From UBA2970 sp965221075 (GTDB lineage Bacteria; Verrucomicrobiota; Verrucomicrobiia; Limisphaerales; AAA164-E04), in the NCBI GenBank assembly GCA_965221075.1, contig OZ244865.1, positions 1-64,000 on the forward strand: a DNA stretch of 64,000 bases, read 5' to 3'. This document shows positions 25,648 through 34,391 of this stretch, one piece after another. Positions within the stretch are counted from its first letter, which is position 1, and each line of letters starts with the position of its first letter. The translations under genes and the position numbers were made by a program. Below the pieces are notes generated by a model, which made no database searches, was not told where the DNA came from, and was given only the letters and a program-made list of their open reading frames with translations.

Positions 25648-26599
25648 TTGGCTCTACTCCCTGGCCCTGGCCGGCGGCCTCGCCTGCTCCCTGGGCAGCT
25701 TCCCCCTCTGGAGGCGCTGGGCCGCCCGGCGCGGCCTGGTCGACCGGCCCGGGCCCCGCAAGATCCACCGCCGGGCGACGGCCCTGGCCGGCGGCCCGAT
25801 GATCGCCACCGGGCTGGTCCTGCCCCTGGCCGCGGCCCTGCTCCTGGGCCCGGCGCTCCTGGGCGGCAGCGGCCCCCTCTCCCACGGGCTGGCGGCGCGC
25901 TCCCTGCCCGCCGCGGTCCTGGCCCTGGGCGCGGTGGGGATGCTGGCCCTGGGGATGGCCGACGACCGCCGTGCCCTGGGCGCCCCCGCCAAGCTGGGGC
26001 TGCAGCTCCTGGCCGCCTCGGCCGCCAGCCTCTGGGGCGTCCGCATCGACCTCCTCCCCCAGTTCCCCCTGGCGGGACACGCCCTCGCCGTCCTCTGGAT
26101 CCTGCTCCTGGTCAACGCCTACAACCTCTCCGACAACATGAACGGACTGTGCGGCGGCCTGGCCCTCCTGGCCGCCCTGGCCCTCTCGGCCCACGCCGCC
26201 CTCCCCGGCCGCTGGCTGGCCGCCTCCTTCGGCTTCCTGGCCGCCGGCGCCCTGGCCGGCTTCCTCCCCTGCAACTTCCCCCGGGCCCGGGTCTTCCTGG
26301 GCGACTCGGGCAGCCACCTGGCCGGCTACCTGGTGGCGGTCCTCTCCATCCTCCCCCTCTCCCAGGGGGCCGGGGGGGCCGGATCCTGGGCCGCGCCCCC
26401 GCTCCTGGCGGGCGTGGCCCTGGCCGACACCGCCTGGGTGGTCCTGCACCGGCTCCGCCGCCGCCGCCCGGTCTGGGTCGGCGACACCAACCACCTCTCC
26501 CACCTGCTGGTCCGCCGCGGCCTCTCCCCCGGGCGGGCGGTGGCCCTCCTGTGGCTGGCCCAGGCCCTGCTCTGCGCCCTCTCCTTCCTGGCGCCCTAG
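25628..26599 (+). CDS. Polyprenyl-phosphate HexNAc-1-phosphate transferase (WecA/TagO/MraY family)
   Basis: This 323-residue, multi-spanning inner-membrane protein belongs to the family that moves a sugar-1-phosphate from a UDP-sugar to undecaprenyl phosphate. It has the Asp-Asp pair at 112-113, the NAYNLSDNMNGL motif (163-174), the metal-binding VFLGDSGS motif with Asp 226, and a His-x-x-His motif at 289-292 in a WecA/TagO-like position. These place it with WecA/TagO enzymes rather than MraY, so it probably starts O-antigen, teichoic-acid-like or exopolysaccharide synthesis; the exact sugar cannot be read. Translation starts at a GTG. Its stop codon overlaps that of the convergent rng by 4 bp. 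Confidence 0.88.
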   Translation: MDPVPVHWLYSLALAGGLACSLGSFPLWRRWAARRGLVDRPGPRKIHRRATALAGGPMIATGLVLPLAAALLLGPALLGGSGPLSHGLAARSLPAAVLALGAVGMLALGMADDRRALGAPAKLGLQLLAASAASLWGVRIDLLPQFPLAGHALAVLWILLLVNAYNLSDNMNGLCGGLALLAALALSAHAALPGRWLAASFGFLAAGALAGFLPCNFPRARVFLGDSGSHLAGYLVAVLSILPLSQGAGGAGSWAAPPLLAGVALADTAWVVLHRLRRRRPVWVGDTNHLSHLLVRRGLSPGRAVALLWLAQALLCALSFLAP

Positions 26600-28674
26600 G
26601 CGCCGGCCTTCCCCTGGGCGGGCCGCCGGCGCCGTCCGCCGCCCGGGGAGGCGGGGCGGGGCCGGCGGCGCGGCCGGGCGATGTTCTGCCGGCGGGCCAG
26701 CAGCGAGGGATCGGTCTGGTAGAGCGCCTTGCCGGTCTTCTTGTCCTCGATCCGGAACTGCTCGTAGTGGAAGGAGGGATCCTCCTCCAGGAAGATGCGC
26801 CCGAAGTAGCGCTTCTCCAGCTCCACGATCACCTCGTTGTCCTCCTTCTGCAGCCGCCGGACGATGTCGGGGCTGGCCGAGACCCGGATCTGCTGGTCGG
26901 CCGGGGCCTGCCCCTGCCGCTTGAGCAGCTCGCCGATCTTGCGCTGGATCTCGACGCTCATGGTGTGCCCGCCCTTGATGTGCCCCCGCCCCAGGCAGTA
27001 GGGGCAGTCGTCGTAGACCTCGGCGTTCATGCTCTCGCTGGTGCGCTGCCGGGTCATCTCCATCAGCCCCAGGGGCGAGATCTCCAGCACGTGGGTGCGG
27101 GCCTTGTCGAGGGCCAGGTTCCGGCGCATCCGCTCCAGCACCGCCCGCTGGCTCTTGCCCGCCTTCATGTCGATGAAGTCCAGCACGATGATCCCCCCCA
27201 TGTTGCGCAGCCGCAGCTGGCGGCAGATCTCGTCGGCCGCCTCCAGGTTCACCTTGAAGCTGGTGGCCTCCTGGTCCTTGCCCGGCAGCTTGTGGCTGCC
27301 GGTGTTCACGTCGATGGCCACCAGGGCCTCGGTCTCGTCGAACACGATGTAGCCCCCGCCCTTGAGGTCCACCCGGCGCGAGAAGACGCTCTCGATCTGC
27401 CGGCTCACCCCGAAGCGGTCGAACACCGGCTGCGGCTGGTCGTAGTAGCGCACCTTGAGCGCCGAGCGGCGGCTGAAGCGGCCGATCCGGTCCCGCATCC
27501 GCTGGTACTCGGCCGAGGTGTCCACCACCACCCGCTCCACGTCCTCGGTCAGGAAGTCCCGCGCCGTGCGGTCCACCAGATCCGGCTCCTGGCGCACGCA
27601 GGCGGGGGCCGGACGGGACTCGATCGCCTCCTGCACCCTGCGCCACTCGTCCAGAAGCAGGGCCAGGTCCCGCACGAAGTAGCGGATCCTGCGCCCCTGC
27701 CCCGCGGTGCGCACGATCACCCCCATCCCCTCGGGCAGGGTCAGCCGGCGCACGATCCCCTTGAGCCGCTCCCGCTCCTCCCGGGACTCGATCATCTTGG
27801 AGACCCCGCTCTGCTCCGAGGTGGGCAGCAGCACCAGGTAGCGGCCCGGAAGGGCCAGGCTGGTGGTCACCCGGGCCCCCTTGCTGCCGATCGGCCCCTT
27901 GGCCACCTGCACCACGATGTCCGAGCCCGGGGGGTAGATCTCGGGGATGCTCTCCCTGGTGATCTTCGGCGCCTTCCTGCGGCGGGGCTGCCGCTCCACC
28001 GCCTCGTAGCTGCCGTCGATCCGCCCGGGGATGATGTCCCAGTAGTGCAGGAAGGCGTTCTTGCCGGTCCCGATGTCCACGAAGGCGGCCTTCAGGCCGC
28101 TCTCCAGGTTGGTCACCCTGCCCTTGTAGATGCTCCCCACCAGCCGCTCCTCGCGGGTGCGCTCCACGTGGAAGTCCCTCAGCTCCCCCTCCACCAGGAT
28201 CGCCACCCGGGTCTCCAGGCACTCGGAGTTGACCACCAGCTCCTTGTGGGGATGGACCGAGGGCGCGGCGATCTTGCGCACCACGTCGATCACCCGGCCG
28301 GCCGCCCGCTGCAGCGACTCCCCCAGGCTCCGGGGCCGCGGGGCCGGCAGCGGCAGCGGGACGAACTCCCCGCCCTCCTCCGGGGCCGGGGCCGCGGGAG
28401 CGGGAGGCCGCCCGGCCTGGCGGGCGGCCTCCCGGATCCCGGCGTCGGAGGCGTCGGGGGGCAGGCCGGCCGCCAGGTTCTCCGAGCGCTGGATCGCCTG
28501 GGCGTGGCGCTTCTGGTCGAAGACCGGCTCCTCCTCCGGCTCCCGCCTGCCCACCGCCACCTGGCGCGCCTCCCTGGCCTCCCTGGCCTCGCCCCGCTTG
28601 CGCGAGGAGAGTCCCCTGGAGGGGCGGAAGCGCATGCCCCCGCGTCCCTTGCCCGAGCTCGATCTTGCATTCAT
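26596..28674 (-). CDS. rng: Ribonuclease E/G family endoribonuclease
   Basis: This 692-residue protein has the RNase G core: an S1-like domain (about 176-210, KGRVTNLESGLKAAFVD), catalytic aspartates in AIDVNTGS (Asp 455) and VLDFIDM (Asp 499), and the zinc-link CPYC motif (557-560). It would cleave single-stranded RNA in rRNA and mRNA maturation. An N-terminal extension of about 140 residues, rich in Arg, Ala and Pro, and a basic C-terminal tail (about 668-692) are not part of the minimal enzyme and may bind RNA or partners. It is the last gene of the mre operon and its ATG overlaps the rodA stop by 4 bp, implying coupled translation. Its 3' end overlaps the convergent transferase gene. Confidence 0.94.
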   Translation of the reverse strand: MNARSSSGKGRGGMRFRPSRGLSSRKRGEAREAREARQVAVGRREPEEEPVFDQKRHAQAIQRSENLAAGLPPDASDAGIREAARQAGRPPAPAAPAPEEGGEFVPLPLPAPRPRSLGESLQRAAGRVIDVVRKIAAPSVHPHKELVVNSECLETRVAILVEGELRDFHVERTREERLVGSIYKGRVTNLESGLKAAFVDIGTGKNAFLHYWDIIPGRIDGSYEAVERQPRRRKAPKITRESIPEIYPPGSDIVVQVAKGPIGSKGARVTTSLALPGRYLVLLPTSEQSGVSKMIESREERERLKGIVRRLTLPEGMGVIVRTAGQGRRIRYFVRDLALLLDEWRRVQEAIESRPAPACVRQEPDLVDRTARDFLTEDVERVVVDTSAEYQRMRDRIGRFSRRSALKVRYYDQPQPVFDRFGVSRQIESVFSRRVDLKGGGYIVFDETEALVAIDVNTGSHKLPGKDQEATSFKVNLEAADEICRQLRLRNMGGIIVLDFIDMKAGKSQRAVLERMRRNLALDKARTHVLEISPLGLMEMTRQRTSESMNAEVYDDCPYCLGRGHIKGGHTMSVEIQRKIGELLKRQGQAPADQQIRVSASPDIVRRLQKEDNEVIVELEKRYFGRIFLEEDPSFHYEQFRIEDKKTGKALYQTDPSLLARRQNIARPRRRPRPASPGGGRRRRPAQGKAGA

Positions 28675-29864
28675 GTCCGGTAGCCTCCGCGGCGAAGATG
28701 TACGTTGATCACCAGCCCGAGCGACAGGAGGAAGCAGAGCGCCGAGGTGCCGCCGTCGCTGAGCAGCGGCAGCGGCAGGCCTGTCACGGGCACGATGCGG
28801 ATGTTCATGCCGATGTTGACGAACACGTGGCAGAACCACAGCGCCGACACTCCGGCCGCCAGGTTCCGCCCCAGGGGGCCGCGGGCGCGGCGGGCCGCCA
28901 GCAGCCCCCCCAGGATCACCGTCCCGTAGAGGGCCAGCACCGCCGCGCTGCCGGCGAACCCGGCCTCCTCGGCGATCACCGAGAAGATGAAGTCGTTGTG
29001 GGCCACCCCCCGGGGCAGGTAGCCCCAGGCGCTCTGGGTCCCCTGGCGCCAGCCCTTGCCGGCCAGCCCTCCCGAGCCGACCGAGATCATCGCCTGCTCG
29101 ATGTTGTAGGAGTGCCTGCGCCGCTCCCGCTCGGCCTCCCGCCGCTCCTCGGGACCGGCCCCCGGGGGGGCGAAGTCCAGCCCCAGGTAGACCCGGATGC
29201 GGTTCTTCTGGTACTCGGGCATGGGGACGAACTGCCGCGAGGGGGGCGCCAGCACCGCCCCGTAGAGGATCGCCGCCCCCGCCAGGGCCAGCGGGGCCCC
29301 GGCCCAGAGCAGCCGGCGGGCGGGGATCCCGGCCGCGTAGAGGACGGCCGCCCCGGCGGGCAGCAGCACCGCCGCCGACCCCAGGTCCGGCCCGGCCGCC
29401 ACCAGCAGGAAGGGCGCCAGGATCAGCAGCAGGCACCGGATCAGCAGCAGCCGGCTCCCCAGCTCCTCCCGGCGGCTCGCCAGGTGCTGGGAGAGGAGCA
29501 GGATCAGCGCCAGCTTGGCCAGCTCCGAGGGCTGGAAGCGGACCGGCCCCGCCGGGATCCAGCGCCTCACCCCGGCGACGGGCTCCTGGAAGAGGGCCAG
29601 CGCCAGGCAGGCCAGCGACGCCAGGTACAGGGCCGGGGCCCACCGGGCGATGCGCCGGTAGTCGGCCAGGCACGACGCCCCGGCCAGGGCCAGGCCCAGC
29701 AGGGCCGCCATCAGCTGCCGCACGTGCCGCTCCTGGTGCCAGGCCGGCGGCTCGATCCTCAGCCGGCTGGAGGTGGCGCTGTAGATGAAGGCCGCCCCCA
29801 GGCCCACCAGCGCCAGTGCGGACAGGAGCAGCATCCACTCCAGCCGGGGCCGCAGGCGGATCAT
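28671..29864 (-). CDS. rodA: RodA, SEDS peptidoglycan glycosyltransferase
   Basis: This 397-residue integral membrane protein polymerises lipid II during side-wall growth together with PBP2. It shows about ten hydrophobic segments, the RFQPSELAKLALIL segment, a large loop with DPxLGSA-like AGPDLGSAAV, and the C-terminal GLPLPLLSDGGTS motif that defines SEDS proteins. The start ATG at 29864 overlaps the PBP2 stop codon (ATGA). The loop around residues 230-270 is rich in Arg and Glu and holds EYQKNRI before the SVGSGGLAGKG motif. The position next to the PBP2 gene fits the conserved mrdA-rodA pair. Confidence 0.95.
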   Translation of the reverse strand: MIRLRPRLEWMLLLSALALVGLGAAFIYSATSSRLRIEPPAWHQERHVRQLMAALLGLALAGASCLADYRRIARWAPALYLASLACLALALFQEPVAGVRRWIPAGPVRFQPSELAKLALILLLSQHLASRREELGSRLLLIRCLLLILAPFLLVAAGPDLGSAAVLLPAGAAVLYAAGIPARRLLWAGAPLALAGAAILYGAVLAPPSRQFVPMPEYQKNRIRVYLGLDFAPPGAGPEERREAERERRRHSYNIEQAMISVGSGGLAGKGWRQGTQSAWGYLPRGVAHNDFIFSVIAEEAGFAGSAAVLALYGTVILGGLLAARRARGPLGRNLAAGVSALWFCHVFVNIGMNIRIVPVTGLPLPLLSDGGTSALCFLLSLGLVINVHLRRGGYRT

Positions 29865-31765
29865 CCCGGGGCCTCCCCCGGATCGAGGTTGTGGAGCAGG
29901 CGGTGGATCTCCCGGGAGATGGGGGCGCAGCTGGAGCCGCCCGAGACCCCGTCGGCCACCAGGGTGGCCACCGCGTAGCGGGGCGCATCGGCCGGGGCGA
30001 AGGACACGAACCAGGCGTCGAGGATCTCCCGCTCCCCGTCCCGCCGCCCGGTCTGGGCGGTCCCGGTCTTGCCCGCGATCGGGAGCCCCGCCAGCCGGGC
30101 CCTGCGCCCGGTGCCCTCCTCCCCCTCCACGTTCTCCAGCATGGCCCGGTGCAGGACCTCCAGGGTGCGGGGCCGGATCGGCAGCCGGCCCCGCTCCACC
30201 CCCCGGGGGAAGGCCCGGAAGGGCGCCCCGGGGAAGGCCCCGGGGCTGGGGCGGTAGCCGGCCACGATGCGGGGCCGCCAGACCACGCCCCCGTTGGCCA
30301 CCGCCGCGGCCATCGCCGCCATCTGCAGCGGGGTGACCGCGATCTCGCCCTGGCCGATGGCCAGGTTGGCGGTGTCCCCCGGATGCCAGCCGGAGGCCAG
30401 CCGCCCGGGGCCGGGGAAGGATCCGGGCTGCTCCTCCTCGGCGGCGACCATCCCGGTGCGCCGGCCCAGGAACAGGGCCCGGCCCCACCGCGCCAGCGCC
30501 CCGGGCCCGGCCTCCAGGGCGTGGTGGACGAAGTAGGAGTTGCTGGAGCAGGCCAGGGCCCGGACGAAGCCGTAGGCGCCCGGCGGGGCCTCGTCGTCGA
30601 TCAGGCGCCCCCCCACCCGGATGTGGCCGGGGCTGCGGTGGATCTCCCGGGGATCCACGCCCCCCTCCTCCAGGATCGCCAGGGCCGTGGCCAGCTTGAA
30701 GATCGAGCCGGGGGGGTAGATCCCCTGGGTGGCCCGGCAGACCAGGGGCAGGCGGGCCGGATCCTGCAGCTCCGCCAGCCGCTCCACGCTCAGCCGCCCG
30801 GCGAACTCGTTGGGATCGAAGGACGGGACCGAGGCCAGGGCCAGCACGTCGCCGTTGCGCACGTCCATCGCCACCACCGCCGCCTCCGTCCCCTCCGGAT
30901 GCAGCGCCAGCAGCTCCTCGGCCGCCTCCTGGATCCGGACGTCCAGGGTGAGGGTCACGTCGTGGCCCGGCTCGGTGGGCAGCCACAGCCGGTCCTCCTG
31001 GCGGTACATCAGGTTGTCGATGCGCACGGTGCGGATGCCCGGCCTGCCCCGCAGCAGGCTGTCCTGGCTCTTCTCCACCCCCCGGCGCCCGGTCCAGTCC
31101 GGATGGCAGTAGTCGAGGGGGACCCCCCGCTCCAGGGGCCGGGGCTCCTCGGGCCGCACGTATCCCAGGACGTGGGCCGCCAGGCTCCCGCGGGGATAGC
31201 TGCGCCGCAGGCCGGCCGCCAGGTCCACCCCGGCGATGCGGCCTCCCTGCTCGGCGAAGCGGGCCCGCTCCTCCTCGGAGAGCCCCTCCGCCAGGGGGAA
31301 GGGGACGTAGAGCCGCTGCCGGTAGTGGCGCTCGAAGCGCTCCCGGTCCAGCGCCCCCTCCCGGCCCAGCACGCTGCGGACCTGGTGGCAGACGTTGCTG
31401 GCCGCCAGGTAGCGGCACAGCAGCTGCAGCTCCCGCAGATCGCCGCTCCGGTGGCCTCCCTGGCGGCGCATCCGCCGGTAGGTCTCCTGGAAGCGGGGCC
31501 GCATCTCCTCCAGGTAGAGCGCCACCCCGTACTCGGGGCGGCTCTCCGCCAGGACCTCGCCGTTGCGGTCCAGGATCCGGCCCCGGACCCCCGCCTCGCC
31601 GACGGTCCGGGTGGACTGCACCCGCCGGTAGCGCTCGTACTCCTCGAAGGAGGCCACCTGCACCCGCCACAGGCCCCCGAGCAGGACCAGCAGCCCGGCC
31701 AGGAAGGCGATCGCCAGGTGCAGGATGCGCCGCCGGGACGCGCCGCTGGCTTCCTGGGGATCCAC
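29861..31765 (-). CDS. mrdA: Penicillin-binding protein 2 (elongation-specific transpeptidase)
   Basis: This 634-residue class B PBP cross-links peptidoglycan during cell elongation. An N-terminal membrane anchor (about 13-34) is followed by the dimerisation domain (GRILDRNGEVLA near 62) and the transpeptidase domain with Ser-Ile-Phe-Lys (354-357), Ser-Ser-Asn (407-409) and Lys-Thr-Gly (566-568). All three active-site motifs are intact and correctly spaced. The start is a GTG at 31765 that overlaps the mreD stop by one base (TAGTG). The 4-bp overlap with rodA suggests equimolar production of the synthase pair. Confidence 0.95.
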   Translation of the reverse strand: MDPQEASGASRRRILHLAIAFLAGLLVLLGGLWRVQVASFEEYERYRRVQSTRTVGEAGVRGRILDRNGEVLAESRPEYGVALYLEEMRPRFQETYRRMRRQGGHRSGDLRELQLLCRYLAASNVCHQVRSVLGREGALDRERFERHYRQRLYVPFPLAEGLSEEERARFAEQGGRIAGVDLAAGLRRSYPRGSLAAHVLGYVRPEEPRPLERGVPLDYCHPDWTGRRGVEKSQDSLLRGRPGIRTVRIDNLMYRQEDRLWLPTEPGHDVTLTLDVRIQEAAEELLALHPEGTEAAVVAMDVRNGDVLALASVPSFDPNEFAGRLSVERLAELQDPARLPLVCRATQGIYPPGSIFKLATALAILEEGGVDPREIHRSPGHIRVGGRLIDDEAPPGAYGFVRALACSSNSYFVHHALEAGPGALARWGRALFLGRRTGMVAAEEEQPGSFPGPGRLASGWHPGDTANLAIGQGEIAVTPLQMAAMAAAVANGGVVWRPRIVAGYRPSPGAFPGAPFRAFPRGVERGRLPIRPRTLEVLHRAMLENVEGEEGTGRRARLAGLPIAGKTGTAQTGRRDGEREILDAWFVSFAPADAPRYAVATLVADGVSGGSSCAPISREIHRLLHNLDPGEAPG

Positions 31766-32313
31766 TAGATTCCCCGCTGGGTCTCCACCTCCTGGCGCTC
31801 GGCCGGAGCCGGGACCTCCTTGTAGTCCAGCTGGTCCGCCAGCCAGTCCATGGCGCGGAAGAGCAGGGGAGCGAAGGCGGCGTTGGCCAGGGCGATCAGG
31901 AGCAGGTGCCCCCCGGCGGAGGCGTAGGCGACCGGCCCGCCTCCCGACGCCCGCGCCAGGATCAGGCCGGCCAGGGAGACCAGCAGCCCGGCCCCCAGGC
32001 CGGCCAGGGCCTGGGCCCGGATCTCCTCCCGGCGCACCCGGGACCGCAGGGCCTCGAGGGGGATGGCCGCCGCCGCCAGGGCCGCCGGGCCGGCCCCCAA
32101 GGGGACGGCCGAGATCGAGTCGAGGAGCAGCCCCGCCGCCGCCGCGAAGGCCAGGGCGTGGCGCAGCTCCCCCCGCCAGGCGGCGTAGACCAGGAGGGCG
32201 GGAAGCAGGTCCAGCCGGGTGCCGGCCAGCGGGACCCGCAGCAGCCCCCGTCCCTCCAGGAACAGGACCAGGGCGGCCAGGAAGAGCAGCAGGGCGAAGG
32301 CGAGCCTGCTCAC
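31765..32313 (-). CDS. mreD: MreD, rod-shape membrane protein
   Basis: This 182-residue, strongly hydrophobic protein has five to six membrane segments, as expected for MreD, the inner-membrane link between MreC and the elongation machinery. Sequence alone is weakly conserved in this family; the call rests on size, topology and its position between mreC and the PBP2 gene. The start is the GTG at 32313, which overlaps the mreC stop (GTGA); a longer open frame upstream is just a shadow of mreC. The C-terminal cytoplasmic tail is charged. Confidence 0.88.
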   Translation of the reverse strand: MSRLAFALLLFLAALVLFLEGRGLLRVPLAGTRLDLLPALLVYAAWRGELRHALAFAAAAGLLLDSISAVPLGAGPAALAAAAIPLEALRSRVRREEIRAQALAGLGAGLLVSLAGLILARASGGGPVAYASAGGHLLLIALANAAFAPLLFRAMDWLADQLDYKEVPAPAERQEVETQRGI

Positions 32314-33146
32314 AGCGCCCGCCCTCCCCGGCGGATCACCCACACCTCGTCCACCCGATCGGGGGACTCCAGCAGCCGCACCCGGTCCCCGGAGCGCAGC
32401 CCGAAGTCGTAGGTCCGGCTCCCGGCCAGCCGCCCGATGGGTATCCCCCGGGGGAAGACGCCCCCCAGGCCGCTGGTGGAGACCAGCGCCCCCGGCTCGA
32501 GCACCGCGTCCCCGGGCAGGTGCTCGATCGCCACCAGCCGGGATCCGGGCCCCGCCTCCGGGGCCGGCCCCACCACCCCGGCTCCGTGGTCCAGGCCCTC
32601 CACCCGGGCGGACACCTTGCAGCCGGGATCCCCCAGCAGCGACACCCGGGAGCGGTCCGGGGCCGCGTAGGCCACCTTGCCCAGCAGGCCGCGGGAGGTG
32701 AGCACCGGGTCCTCCGGCCCGATCCCCTCCCGGCTCCCGGCGTCGATGTGGAAGCCGCGCCGCCAGTTGGACGGCTCCCCGAGGATCACCCGGGCCAGGC
32801 GCAGGTCCCAGGGCCGGCCCTCCCGCCACCCGAGGGCCTCCCGCAGGACGCGGTTCTCCTCCTCCCGCGCCTTCCCCTCCATCAGCTCCAGCCTCAGGCG
32901 CCGGTTCTCCCGACGCAGCTCCCGGTTGCTCCGCAGCAGCTCCGGGCGGCTGGACAGGTAGGCGCCCGCCCGCTCGCCCGCCGCCTCCGCCGCGCCCTCG
33001 GCGCCCAGGAAGGGCAGCCAGGCCCATCCGGCCCACCGCTTGAGCCCCTCGGTGGAGCCCGCGGGGAGGAGGGCCAGCCCCAGCCCCAGCAGCAGCAGGA
33101 GCGCGGGCGCCGCCATCCTGGCTCCGGTCCGCATGAGGCGCTTCAC
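32310..33146 (-). CDS. mreC: MreC, rod-shape-determining periplasmic protein
   Basis: This 278-residue protein has a single N-terminal membrane segment (about 10-30), a coiled coil (about 70-100, rich in Arg, Glu and Leu) and a beta-rich periplasmic domain, the MreC plan. It connects MreB to PBP2/RodA. The family motif region GREGIGPEDPVLTSRGLLGKV-like begins near residue 140. The start is a GTG at 33146; an ATG twelve bases downstream is the alternative. It lies 19 bp after mreB, and its stop overlaps the mreD start by 4 bp. Confidence 0.92.
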   Translation of the reverse strand: MKRLMRTGARMAAPALLLLLGLGLALLPAGSTEGLKRWAGWAWLPFLGAEGAAEAAGERAGAYLSSRPELLRSNRELRRENRRLRLELMEGKAREEENRVLREALGWREGRPWDLRLARVILGEPSNWRRGFHIDAGSREGIGPEDPVLTSRGLLGKVAYAAPDRSRVSLLGDPGCKVSARVEGLDHGAGVVGPAPEAGPGSRLVAIEHLPGDAVLEPGALVSTSGLGGVFPRGIPIGRLAGSRTYDFGLRSGDRVRLLESPDRVDEVWVIRRGGRAL

Positions 33147-33165
33147 CCGTGGACGAGGAAACCGG

Positions 33166-34194
33166 TCAGGGCCGCCGCCGGGTGCTCACGCTGCGCAGCA
33201 GCCCGACATCCTCCAGGGTGCGCCCGGTCCCCTCGGCCACCGCCACCATCGGATCGTCGGCGATGTGGACGGCCAGGCCGAACCGGTCGGCGATCAGGCG
33301 GTCGACGCCCTTCAGCAGGGCCCCGCCCCCGGCCAGCACGATCCCGCGATCGACCAGGTCCCCGGCCAGCTCGGGCGGGCACCGGTCCAGGGTGAGGCTG
33401 ATCGACTCCAGTATGTCCCTGAGCGGATCCTCCAGGGCCTGACGGATCTCCTCCGAGCCGATGGTCATGGTGGTGGGAACGTTGCTGTTGATGTCCTTGC
33501 CCTTCACCTCCATGGACTGCTCCTGCTCCAGCGGGAAGGCGGAGCCGATCCGCATCTTGATCCTCTCGGCGGTGGGCTGCCCGATGGCCAGGCCGTGCGA
33601 GCGCTTCAGGTGGGAGACGATGTGCTCGTCGAACTGGTCGCCCCCCACCCGCAGGCTGCGGGCGGCCACGATCCCCGCCAGGGAGATGACCGCCATCTCG
33701 CAGGTGCCCCCGCCGATGTCCACGATCATGTTCCCCACCGGCTCCTCCACCGGAAGGCCCACCCCGATGGCCGAGGCCATGGGCTGGTCGATCAGGTAGA
33801 CGTCCCGGGCACCGGCATGGGAGACCGAGTCCTTGACCGCCCGCTTCTCCACCTCGGTGATGCCGGTGGGCACCGCCACCACCACCCGGGGGCTGACCAT
33901 CTTGCGGGGGCTCACCTTCCGGATGAACTCCCGCAGCATCACCTCGGTGATCTCGAAGTCGGCGATCACCCCGTCCTTCATGGGGCGGATCGCGTCCTTG
34001 TTGACCGGGGTGCGGTTGAGCATCTCCTTGGCCCTGGTCCCGACCGCCAGCGCCTTCCTGGTCCCCCCGAGGACCGTCACCACCGAGGGCTCGCGCAGCA
34101 CGATCCCCCGGTCCCGGACGTAGATCAGGCAGTTGGCCGTTCCGAGATCGATCCCGATGTCGTTCGAGAAGAGACCTTTGAGCAGTGGCCACAT
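33166..34194 (-). CDS. mreB: MreB, actin-like cell-shape protein
   Basis: This 342-residue protein is a bacterial actin that guides side-wall synthesis. It has the phosphate-1 loop IGIDLGTAN (13-21), the phosphate-2 motif VDIGGGT near 160, and the adenosine motif GGGALLKGVDRL near 290. The N-terminus MWPLLKGLFSND is amphipathic and could bind the membrane directly, as MreB does. It is the first gene of the operon, followed by mreC, mreD, the PBP2 gene, rodA and rng. Length and motifs are normal. Confidence 0.97.
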   Translation of the reverse strand: MWPLLKGLFSNDIGIDLGTANCLIYVRDRGIVLREPSVVTVLGGTRKALAVGTRAKEMLNRTPVNKDAIRPMKDGVIADFEITEVMLREFIRKVSPRKMVSPRVVVAVPTGITEVEKRAVKDSVSHAGARDVYLIDQPMASAIGVGLPVEEPVGNMIVDIGGGTCEMAVISLAGIVAARSLRVGGDQFDEHIVSHLKRSHGLAIGQPTAERIKMRIGSAFPLEQEQSMEVKGKDINSNVPTTMTIGSEEIRQALEDPLRDILESISLTLDRCPPELAGDLVDRGIVLAGGGALLKGVDRLIADRFGLAVHIADDPMVAVAEGTGRTLEDVGLLRSVSTRRRP

Positions 34195-34216
34195 GGAGGC
34201 GGAGGCGCGGAGCGGG

Positions 34217-34244
34217 AGGCTAGCCGCAGGGACGGCCCGGGCAA
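34217..34244 (-). promoter_or_regulatory. Candidate promoter of the mre operon
   Basis: On the minus strand TTGCCC (34239-34244) and TAGCCT (34217-34222) are 16 bp apart, placing the start of transcription about 15-20 nt before the mreB ATG. The boxes resemble those of the tRNA and pyrE promoters proposed here. Pattern evidence only. Confidence 0.3.
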
Positions 34245-34255
34245 GCCAAATCCTC

Positions 34256-34284
34256 TTGCCGCCGGCGTCATGCCCCCCTAGCAT
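34256..34284 (+). promoter_or_regulatory. Candidate promoter of tRNA-Ala
   Basis: TTGCCG (34256-34261) and TAGCAT (34279-34284) are exactly 17 bp apart on the plus strand. They would start transcription near 34291, about 16 nt before the mature tRNA. No other promoter fits between here and the following protein gene, so that gene may depend on it. Confidence 0.45.
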
Positions 34285-34306
34285 CCCCCCCTTCCGGCCC
34301 GGCCGC

Positions 34307-34382
34307 GGGGCCATAGCTCAGCTGGTAGAGCATCTCGTTCGCAATGAGAAGGTCAGGGGTTCGACTCCCCTTGGCTCCACCA
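34307..34382 (+). tRNA. tRNA-Ala, anticodon CGC
   Basis: A 76-nt cloverleaf folds with a 7-bp acceptor stem (GGGGCCA with TGGCTCC, one G-T pair), a D-arm GCTCAGCTGGTAGAGC, an anticodon arm whose loop is TTCGCAA (anticodon CGC, reading GCG), and a T-arm AGGGGTTCGACTCCCCT. The 3' CCA is encoded. The anticodon suits the high-GC codon use of the genome. Confidence 0.96.
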
Positions 34383-34391
34383 CCCCGCTCC

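Noticed and set aside
28675..29988. In-frame extension upstream of RNase G over rodA
   Set aside because: It reads rodA in another phase; the ATG at 28674 overlapping the rodA stop is the natural start.
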